Source of the DNA: an uncultured Bacilli bacterium
Lineage (GTDB): Bacteria; Bacillota_I; Bacilli_A; RF39; UBA660
Reading direction: 5' to 3'
Assembly (NCBI GenBank): GCA_947594675.1
Contig: CANQEF010000007.1
Span: forward strand, 1-20,483
Length of the DNA stretch: 20,483 nucleotides
Shown here: in pieces, positions 14,484-20,483 of the stretch
How positions within the stretch are numbered: position 1 is the first letter of the stretch
Layout of the letters: each line of letters starts with the position of its first letter
The notes under the pieces: generated by a model
What the model was told of the DNA's origin: nothing
Databases searched by the model: none
Seen by the model: the letters and a program-made list of their open reading frames with translations, nothing else
Translations under genes and position numbers: made by a program

Positions 14484-15808
14484 TGAAGAAAGAATTAAAA
14501 GTTTTATTAATTAGACCAAAATATTCATCTATTGTTGCTAACCTTGAGCCACTAGGATTAGAGTATGTTGCAGGATTATGCAGAGATATGAACATTAAAT
14601 GTGAAATTTTAGATGAATTTCAACACTCTTGGTTTTTTAGACTTGCTAGAATAAAGAAAAAAATTAAAAAAGAAGGATATAACTATATTGGATTTAATGC
14701 TAATGCTAATACAGTAGATTATATTTTAAAAAGAGCAAAACAACTCAAAAAATTATTCCCAGATATAACTATTCAAGTTGGAGGTCCAGAAGCCGAATTA
14801 AATTATATGGACTTTTGTACTGATGATGTGGATATTGTATATCATGATAATGGCTTACAAACTCAAAAAAATATTTGGCAAGGAAATTTAAAAACATCAG
14901 TTTTAGACAAACAAACAGGAATATGTTTTAAAAAGAATGGTAAATGGGTTGTTAAAGAAAAAGGCAAAGCAGTAAAAGGCTTTATAGTAAAACCTGATAG
15001 AACAGAATTTTATAGAGGATTAAAGAAAAACTTTATATTTATGAAAGGCAAATTTGCTCTTTCAAAAGCTTCTTTCTCCTGCCCTTTTAATTGTAATTTT
15101 TGCTATTGTACTAAAATGAATAATGGTGTATATACAGAAATAGCATTAGATGAGGTAATTGAAGAAATTGAATCAATTAAACACGATAAAATTTGGTTTG
15201 TTGATGATACTTTTTTCTTTAATAAAGAAAGAGTAAAAATGTTTTGTGAAAAGATAATTGAAAAAGGAATAAAAAAGCAATTTATGGCTTATTCAAGAGC
15301 AGACTTTATTGCTGATAATCCCGATATTTTACCTCTTGCTTATAAAGCAGGCTTTAGAGATTTACTTATTGGTCTTGAAGCAGTTAGTGATGAACAACTA
15401 AAAGAATATAATAAGCAAACATCTAAAGATGATAATATATTGGCAATAAAATATTGTCACGAAAATAATATTGTATGTAATGGTTTATTTGTTGTTAGCC
15501 ACACATCAACTAAACAAGATTTTAAAAATCTTATTAAGTTTATACGAGAAAATAATTTGCTTTGGATGGTGTTTGGTATTTTTACTCCATATAAAGGAAC
15601 AGATGCTTATGAGCAATATAAGGATCAATTAGTTAATTTTAAAGCTAAAAATAGAGATGGCTTACATGTAACTATCCCACCTGAACACATGAGTGCATTT
15701 ATGTTTAAATTTAGATATTATTGGCTTCATGTTTTAACTTATCCTAAAATAATGGTAAGAACATTATTTAAAACTGCTTATGATACAAAAAGAAAAGGAT
15801 GGTTTTAA
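14483..15808 (+). CDS. B12-binding-type radical SAM enzyme, paralogue 2 (B type)
   Basis: A 441-residue enzyme with the same architecture. N-terminal domain: LEPLGLEYVAGLCRDMNI, YNYIGFNANANTVDY, IQVGGPEAELNYMDF, then DIVYHDNGL where most relatives have GEGE. KPDRTEFY leads to the core cysteines C200, C204 and C207 (FSCPFNCNFCYC), WFVDDTFFF (238-246) with one Asp of the usual DDD replaced by Thr, YSRADFIADN and KAGFRDLLIGLEAV. The C-terminal part is rich in aromatic and basic residues. AGGAGG precedes the ATG, whose A is the last base of the previous stop. It most resembles paralogue 3. Substrate unknown; a methylation or other radical step on the carrier-bound chain is inferred from context. 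Confidence 0.88.
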   Translation: MKKELKVLLIRPKYSSIVANLEPLGLEYVAGLCRDMNIKCEILDEFQHSWFFRLARIKKKIKKEGYNYIGFNANANTVDYILKRAKQLKKLFPDITIQVGGPEAELNYMDFCTDDVDIVYHDNGLQTQKNIWQGNLKTSVLDKQTGICFKKNGKWVVKEKGKAVKGFIVKPDRTEFYRGLKKNFIFMKGKFALSKASFSCPFNCNFCYCTKMNNGVYTEIALDEVIEEIESIKHDKIWFVDDTFFFNKERVKMFCEKIIEKGIKKQFMAYSRADFIADNPDILPLAYKAGFRDLLIGLEAVSDEQLKEYNKQTSKDDNILAIKYCHENNIVCNGLFVVSHTSTKQDFKNLIKFIRENNLLWMVFGIFTPYKGTDAYEQYKDQLVNFKAKNRDGLHVTIPPEHMSAFMFKFRYYWLHVLTYPKIMVRTLFKTAYDTKRKGWF

Positions 15809-15809
15809 T

Positions 15810-17159
15810 ATGAAATCTATAAAAAATAATTATATGTTTGTTAGAGTTCATTATGATAAAAGAGTTGCAAGTGTAGAGCCATTAGGATTGGAATATATTA
15901 TGTCAGTTGTAAAATCAGAAAATAGAAACTGTATGATATATGATGAAAGCTTATATAGTCCACTTTTTAGATTTAAAAGATTGATTAAAAAAATTGAAGA
16001 AAATAACATTAATTTTATTGGCTTCTCTATTATTTCTTACACAGCTTGGTATGCTTTAAAATTAATAAAAAGACTTAAACAAGTTAAGCCAAATATTAAG
16101 ATAATGGTTGGTGGTGCTGAAGTTACAATTAATCACCAAGATTTTATGTTAGATGATATTGATTATGTATATTATGACAATGGATTAGATTCGCTTCGTA
16201 ATGCGGTTAAACACAACTTTGATACAAAATATTTATCTAATTCATCAGGATTGGCATATAAAATTAATGGCAATTGGATTGAAAATGAAAAAGGAAAACC
16301 AATAAACGATTATGGTATAAAACCAGATAGAAGCTTATTTTATGAAAATAGAAAGAAATATAGAGTTTTAGCAAAGGGTTGTTTTTCATTAATGAAAGGG
16401 TCTTTCTCTTGTCCACAACAATGTAAGTTTTGTATTTCTAGGCAATTTAATAGTTGTTCATATAAAGAAAGAGATATTGATAGAGTTGTAGATGAAATAA
16501 TTGAATTAGATAATGATAAGATATTTTTTGTAGATGATGATTTTTTAGTTAATAAAGAAAGGGTTAAATCAATTTGTGAAAAATTGATTGAAAGAAAATG
16601 TTTTAAAACATTTATGATTTTTGCTCGAGCTGATAGTATTGTTAAGTGTAAAGATATAATGCCTTTATTATATAAGGCAGGCTTTAGAGATATGTTAGTA
16701 GGATTAGAAGCAGTAGATGATGAGACTTTAGAAAAATACAATAAAAATTCTAGTGTAAAACTTAATAAAGAAGCAGTAAAAATTCTTAGGGATTATAAAA
16801 TGGTTTGTGTTGGTCTATTTGTAATTAATTACGACTTCAAACATAAAGACTTTATGAATATTAATAAATTTATACGAGAAGAAAAATTGATATGGGTATT
16901 GTTTAGTATTTTAATTCCATTTAAAGGAACACCTGTTTATGAAGAAAATAAGGGAAAGTTAAATAATTATAAATATAAAAGAACAGGTGGAACAAGTGTG
17001 TTAATGAAACCTGAAAATTTACCTAAATGGTTATTTAAATTAGAATTTGATTTTCTTTATTATGTAAATTATCCAAGAATATATCTAGCAGGTATCTTTC
17101 ATACATTTAATAAAAAATATAAAAATAGAGGTATAGAAAATGAAAATTCTTCTAATTAA
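15810..17159 (+). CDS. B12-binding-type radical SAM enzyme, paralogue 3 (B type)
   Basis: 449 residues from the ATG at 15810, preferred because AAAAGGA lies about 10 nt before it and the previous gene ends at 15808; an in-frame ATG at 15780 would overlap that gene and lacks a good site. N-terminal domain: VEPLGLEYIMSVVKSENRNC, INFIGFSIISYTAWY, IMVGGAEVTINHQDF, DYVYYDNGL. KPDRSLFY leads to cluster cysteines C201, C205 and C208 (FSCPQQCKFCISR); VDDDFLVNKERV, FARADSIV and KAGFRDMLVGLEAV follow. It ends in a basic, aromatic tail. KPDR, YDNGL and KAGFRD group it with paralogue 2. It overlaps paralogue 4 by 20 nt. Confidence 0.88.
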   Translation: MKSIKNNYMFVRVHYDKRVASVEPLGLEYIMSVVKSENRNCMIYDESLYSPLFRFKRLIKKIEENNINFIGFSIISYTAWYALKLIKRLKQVKPNIKIMVGGAEVTINHQDFMLDDIDYVYYDNGLDSLRNAVKHNFDTKYLSNSSGLAYKINGNWIENEKGKPINDYGIKPDRSLFYENRKKYRVLAKGCFSLMKGSFSCPQQCKFCISRQFNSCSYKERDIDRVVDEIIELDNDKIFFVDDDFLVNKERVKSICEKLIERKCFKTFMIFARADSIVKCKDIMPLLYKAGFRDMLVGLEAVDDETLEKYNKNSSVKLNKEAVKILRDYKMVCVGLFVINYDFKHKDFMNINKFIREEKLIWVLFSILIPFKGTPVYEENKGKLNNYKYKRTGGTSVLMKPENLPKWLFKLEFDFLYYVNYPRIYLAGIFHTFNKKYKNRGIENENSSN

Positions 17160-18501
17160 ACCAGAAACAGTTGGAATATTTAGTTTTACCAATTTAATTG
17201 AACACGAGCCATTAGAATTAGAATATCTATATACAGTATTAAAAGATAATGGTTATGATCCATATATATATGATAGAAGATATGATTTAACACCATTAAA
17301 GAAAAAATTAAAACAATTAAATCCTCAAATTGTATGTATAACAGGATATATTAATCAACAAACTTTAATGATAAAATTTACTAAAATAATTAAAAAATTT
17401 AATTCTAATATTAAAATTATAATAGGTGGTAGTAATGCAGAAATCAACTATAAAAATTATTATGATTCTTCAGTTGATTACATTTATCATTTAAGTGGAT
17501 TAAATAATTTTATTAAACTTATTGATTATATTAGTAAAAAAGATAAAAAGTCAAAATTAGAAGATATACTTGGAATATGCTATAAAAAAGATAATAAATG
17601 GATTATAAACAAAAAAATATCGGAAAGCCCTGAAGATTTACCTATACCTGATAGAACATTTTTCTACAATAATAAAGAAAAATTTAGATATTTAATCTTT
17701 CATCCATTGGCTCTTATTAAAAATTCATATAGTTGTAAAAAAAATTGTTCATTTTGTTTTTGCACTAATAGAAATAGTGGAAAGTATGCTTGTAGGAGCG
17801 TTTCAAATTTAGTTAAAGAAATTAAATCGCTAGATGTGGAAAATATTCATATTACTGATGATGATTTTTTAGTAGATAGAGATTATTTACTTGAATTTAT
17901 TAAACAAATAAAGAAAAATAAAATAAAGAAAAAATATTTGATATATGGTAGAGCCGATTTTATAGCGAATAATGAAGATATTATGAAAGAATTAGCCGAA
18001 ATAGGATTATCATTAGTTATGGTAGGTCTTGAGGCTACTAATAATAATGAATTAGATTCATATAACAAAAAAACAACGATTAATGATAATTTAGAATGTA
18101 TAAGAATACTTAATAAATATAATATAATTTGTGCAGGTTTATTTATTGTACACCAAGAAATGAAAAAGCAAGATTTTAAAAATTTATATAATTGGATTGC
18201 TGCTCGTGATATTATACCAACTATATCTATATTTACTCCTATGCAAGGATCAGGAATATATAAAAAATATGAAGATGAAATATTAGATAAAGATTCTAAA
18301 AAACAAGATTTATTTCATTGTATTTTGAAACCCAAATATATGAGTGTTAGAAAATTTACACATGAATACTATAAGTTATCATTAAAACTAGCCTGGAAAA
18401 ATAGAAAATCAAAATTATATTCATGTATAAATTATTTTTCAGCATTCTTTTATATAGTAAAAGTATTAATGATTAAATTAAGAAGATTGATAGTATTATA
18501 G
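17140..18501 (+). CDS. B12-binding-type radical SAM enzyme, paralogue 4 (A type)
   Basis: 453 residues with the same two-domain plan. N-terminal domain: HEPLELEYLYTVLKDNGYDP, PQIVCITGYINQQTL, KFNSNIKIIIGGSNAEINY, then DYIYHLSGL instead of GEGE. IPDRTFFY leads to C199, C203 and C206 (YSCKKNCSFCFC); the residue after the first Cys is Lys where Pro is usual. ITDDDFLVDRDYL, YGRADFIANNE and MVGLEAT follow, and the protein ends in a basic segment with a possible amphipathic or membrane-associated end (FSAFFYIVKVLMIKLRRLIV). LELEY, ITGYI and KFNSNIK tie it to paralogue 1, and a 33-bp stretch is identical in DNA. AGAGG precedes the ATG. Confidence 0.88.
   Translation: MKILLIKPETVGIFSFTNLIEHEPLELEYLYTVLKDNGYDPYIYDRRYDLTPLKKKLKQLNPQIVCITGYINQQTLMIKFTKIIKKFNSNIKIIIGGSNAEINYKNYYDSSVDYIYHLSGLNNFIKLIDYISKKDKKSKLEDILGICYKKDNKWIINKKISESPEDLPIPDRTFFYNNKEKFRYLIFHPLALIKNSYSCKKNCSFCFCTNRNSGKYACRSVSNLVKEIKSLDVENIHITDDDFLVDRDYLLEFIKQIKKNKIKKKYLIYGRADFIANNEDIMKELAEIGLSLVMVGLEATNNNELDSYNKKTTINDNLECIRILNKYNIICAGLFIVHQEMKKQDFKNLYNWIAARDIIPTISIFTPMQGSGIYKKYEDEILDKDSKKQDLFHCILKPKYMSVRKFTHEYYKLSLKLAWKNRKSKLYSCINYFSAFFYIVKVLMIKLRRLIVL
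17944..17976 (+). repeat. 33-bp identical stretch, copy 2
   Basis: Identical to 13902-13934 in paralogue 1, in the corresponding position of the radical SAM core. Confidence 0.8.
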
Positions 18502-18513
18502 GAGTGATAATAA

Positions 18514-19842
18514 ATGAAGAAAAAAAATAAAAAAATATTATTAATTCAACCAACACCTTACGATCAGTATGGGAATTTAGTAAAAAAGAAAAAATTATAT
18601 TTTGTTGGATTAGCACTTCCCTTACTTGCTGCACTAACACCAGAAGATTACATAGTTGACATTTGTTATGAAACTATTGAAGATGTTCCTTTTGATACTG
18701 ATGCCGATTTGATTGGTATTAGTAGTATGGGACATGCAGTAATGAGAACAATTGCAATTGCTCAAGAATTTAAAAAAAGAGGAAAAACAGTGGTTTTAGG
18801 TGGATATATGGTTAGCCTAATGCCCGAAGAAGCAAAAAAATATTGTGATTCAGTTATGATAGGCGACTCCGAAGAAACTTGGGGAGAAATGATTAAGGAT
18901 TATTCAGAAGGCAAATTAAAAAAGGTATATAAGAAAAAATTAACAAAATTAACATATCCCCTTCCAAAATATGAATTGATTTTAGATAAAAACATAGGAA
19001 ATTTTCTTCCTGTTCAAGCAGGCAGGGGATGTCCTAAAACTTGTAGTTTTTGTTCAATTTATTGTTTATATAAGGGACAATATTTAAAAAGAGAAATACC
19101 TGAAGTAATAAGAGATATTAAAAAGATAAAAGAACTTGGATTTAAACAATTTTTACTATTAGATGATAATATCTTTTCAAATAGAGATTATGCAATTAAA
19201 TTATGTGCTGAAATAAAAAAATTAAAAATGCATTGGATGACACAATGTTCAATTGATATTGCAAAAGATGAAGAATTATTAGATATTATTGCTTCAAGTG
19301 GTTGTTATGTATTAAGTTTTGGGTTGGAAAGTATTTCTAAAGAAAGTTTAATAGGTATGCATAAAGCTTGGGCAAATCCAGATAAATATGCAGAACAAAT
19401 TAAAATAATTAGAAAACATGGTATAGATATTTCTACTGAAATGGTTGTTGGAGCAGAAGGCGATACTTTAGAATCAATTAAAGAAACAGCAAAATTTGTT
19501 GCCAAAAATCATATTGCAGTTCCTAGATTTTATATATTAACTCCAATACCTGGAACTGAATATTATGAAGAAATGAAAAAACAAAATAGAATTTACAATA
19601 CTGATATGTACTCCTATAATTCTTGTGAAGCAGTACATATTCCTAAAAATATGACACCTGAAGAACTAACAAAAGCATATTGGAAATTATATAATGAAGT
19701 ATATTCTTTTAGAAGTATTTTAAAAAGAACAATATTTACAACTGCTTTTTTAAAAAGACCATATAATGTCTTATTTTACTTTTTTGTTAATCTATATTAT
19801 AGAAAACAAATAAAAAAGGGTATTGTACCTAATATAATTTAA
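18514..19842 (+). CDS. B12-binding-type radical SAM enzyme, distinct from the four paralogues
   Basis: A 442-residue enzyme. Its cobalamin-binding-type domain is more canonical: LYFVGLALPLLAALTPEDYI (28-47), ADLIGISSMGHAVMRTIA, TVVLGGYMVSLMPEEAKKYC, and VMIGDSEETW (114-123) in the place of GEGE. Core cysteines are C173, C177 and C180 (GRGCPKTCSFC), followed by LLLDDNIFSNRDY, SFGLESISKESL, TEMVVGAEGDTLESI and PRFYILTPIPGTEYYEEMKK, the last parts being usual for the HpnP/DUF4070-like branch. The C-terminus is basic and aromatic. AGGAG lies before the ATG, 12 nt after paralogue 4. It may do a different reaction from the four others; no substrate can be read from the sequence. Confidence 0.88.
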   Translation: MKKKNKKILLIQPTPYDQYGNLVKKKKLYFVGLALPLLAALTPEDYIVDICYETIEDVPFDTDADLIGISSMGHAVMRTIAIAQEFKKRGKTVVLGGYMVSLMPEEAKKYCDSVMIGDSEETWGEMIKDYSEGKLKKVYKKKLTKLTYPLPKYELILDKNIGNFLPVQAGRGCPKTCSFCSIYCLYKGQYLKREIPEVIRDIKKIKELGFKQFLLLDDNIFSNRDYAIKLCAEIKKLKMHWMTQCSIDIAKDEELLDIIASSGCYVLSFGLESISKESLIGMHKAWANPDKYAEQIKIIRKHGIDISTEMVVGAEGDTLESIKETAKFVAKNHIAVPRFYILTPIPGTEYYEEMKKQNRIYNTDMYSYNSCEAVHIPKNMTPEELTKAYWKLYNEVYSFRSILKRTIFTTAFLKRPYNVLFYFFVNLYYRKQIKKGIVPNII

Positions 19843-19847
19843 TAATT

Positions 19848-20372
19848 ATGAATAGTTTTATTATTGTTCAAACAATTGGAATTGTTGCATGGTTATTTCT
19901 TTTAATAAGTTATTACAGAAAAAATACTCATAATATTTTAGGTTTTCAAATTATAGGAAATATATTGTTTTGTTTGCACTATTTTTTATTAAATGCTTAC
20001 AGTGGATTATTTATTTGTGCTTGTGATATGATATTTAATACAGGATTTTATAAATTGAAAAACTCAAAACTAATTTATTTATGCAGTGTTCCAATAAGAA
20101 TATTTGGTGGATTACTATGTTATAAATCATTAATTGATATATTACCTATTATTGCTAGTTTGATTGAGGGATATTCTTTTACAAAAGAAAAAAAATTTGT
20201 TGTCTTAATAGCGATAATAGTTTATGTAATTTGGCTTATATATGATTCATCTATATTCTCTTTATCAGGCTTAATAACTGATTGTATAATTATAATTTCT
20301 AATATTTATATATTAATATTTGATTGTAAATTTTTTAGCAAGAAAAAAATTAAAGGGGCTTCCGGAAATTAA
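19848..20372 (+). CDS. YgjV-family inner membrane protein
   Basis: A 174-residue protein with six to seven hydrophobic helices: QTIGIVAWLFLLISYYRKNT, then NILFCLHYFLLNAYSGLFIC, LIYLCSVPIRIFGGLLCY, DILPIIASLIEGYSF, FVVLIAIIVYVIWLIYD and IITDCIIIISNIYILIFD. The opening Q-IG---W---- SYY--N and the CLHY-LL-A-SG stretch fit the YgjV family, whose function is unknown. It begins 5 nt after the radical SAM gene without a visible ribosome binding site, so it probably depends on coupling. Its place at the end of the operon might mean export or membrane insertion of the product; that is speculation. The operon could continue beyond it, but the remaining 111 bp hold no gene start I can support. Confidence 0.7.
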   Translation: MNSFIIVQTIGIVAWLFLLISYYRKNTHNILGFQIIGNILFCLHYFLLNAYSGLFICACDMIFNTGFYKLKNSKLIYLCSVPIRIFGGLLCYKSLIDILPIIASLIEGYSFTKEKKFVVLIAIIVYVIWLIYDSSIFSLSGLITDCIIIISNIYILIFDCKFFSKKKIKGASGN

Positions 20373-20483
20373 CAAATTAATTTCTTGACAGTTTCTTTTT
20401 TTATAATTTAAGTTGTGTTAAACAAAATGACTGATAATTAATTATGATATTCAGCATAAGCAATATTCAAATTGATTGGCATA

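Noticed and set aside
7976..20372. RiPP cluster with a precursor peptide
   Set aside because: Many radical SAM genes suggested this, but the genes are packed without room for a small precursor gene, no RRE-like domain or peptidase is seen, and the carrier protein and ligase point to acyl chemistry.
7976..20372. NRPS or PKS cluster
   Set aside because: There is an adenylating enzyme and a carrier, but no condensation, ketosynthase, acyltransferase-domain or thioesterase region; the ligase looks fatty-acyl-like rather than amino-acid-specific.
20385..20407. TTGACA ... TATAAT promoter after the YgjV gene
   Set aside because: Both hexamers are perfect, but the spacer is only 11 bp, too short for a sigma-A promoter, and no gene start follows within the window.
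6388..20483. attR copy of the tRNA-Trp 3' end
   Set aside because: I looked for the T-arm/acceptor end of the tRNA downstream and did not find a second copy in the window.

Overview
The window comes from a very AT-rich, low-GC Gram-positive bacterium (Bacillota). The evidence is a 16S rRNA 5' end, AGGAGG-type ribosome binding sites, an NtdP/YgaC-type DUF402 gene, VanZ/RDD and DUF308 membrane proteins, and a Firmicutes-style rRNA leader with a boxA-like element. A tRNA-Trp with anticodon CCA and the use of TGA as a stop codon (for example at 1643-1645, 7811-7813 and 10613-10615) point to the standard bacterial code, not the Mycoplasma code. A Bacilli or Mollicutes-related gut lineage is plausible but cannot be proven from this window.

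Region 1 (1-6390) looks like core chromosome. The 16S gene runs leftward off the window, behind four tandem sigma-A promoters that all have TTGACA-17-TATATT geometry. Upstream on the same (minus) strand lie ntdP with its own promoter, a small membrane protein coupled to a DUF308 membrane protein, and a gpsA-VanZ/RDD pair. On the plus strand follow an anchored, secreted-type protein with a LysM-like C-terminus and then tRNA-Trp. The last two have convincing promoters and terminators.

Region 2 (6390-7900) begins directly after the tRNA-Trp terminator and looks like worn accessory DNA. It holds a decayed reading frame, a minus-strand gene apparently truncated by a one-base loss in a poly-A run, and two small XRE-type regulators. 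A tRNA 3' side is a common integration site, but no duplicated tRNA end was found inside the window.

Region 3 (7900-20372) is one 12.4-kb, tightly packed, extremely AT-rich, co-directional operon behind an extended -10 promoter that is overlapped by a 9-bp inverted repeat. Its order is: DUF4430 (transcobalamin-C-like) lipoprotein; small polytopic membrane protein; fatty-acyl-type adenylating ligase; stand-alone acyl carrier protein; short Sfp-type phosphopantetheinyl transferase; YghO-like GNAT; FemAB/BioF2-like GNAT; four paralogous B12-binding-type radical SAM enzymes in an A-B-B-A order; a fifth, more canonical radical SAM enzyme; and a YgjV-type membrane protein. The simplest reading is an undescribed biosynthetic cluster. 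An acyl substrate would be activated, loaded on a dedicated carrier, modified by several cobalamin-type radical SAM enzymes, and transferred by GNAT-fold acyltransferases. A surface lipoprotein/membrane pair might supply cobalamin. The product and the B12 link are inference.
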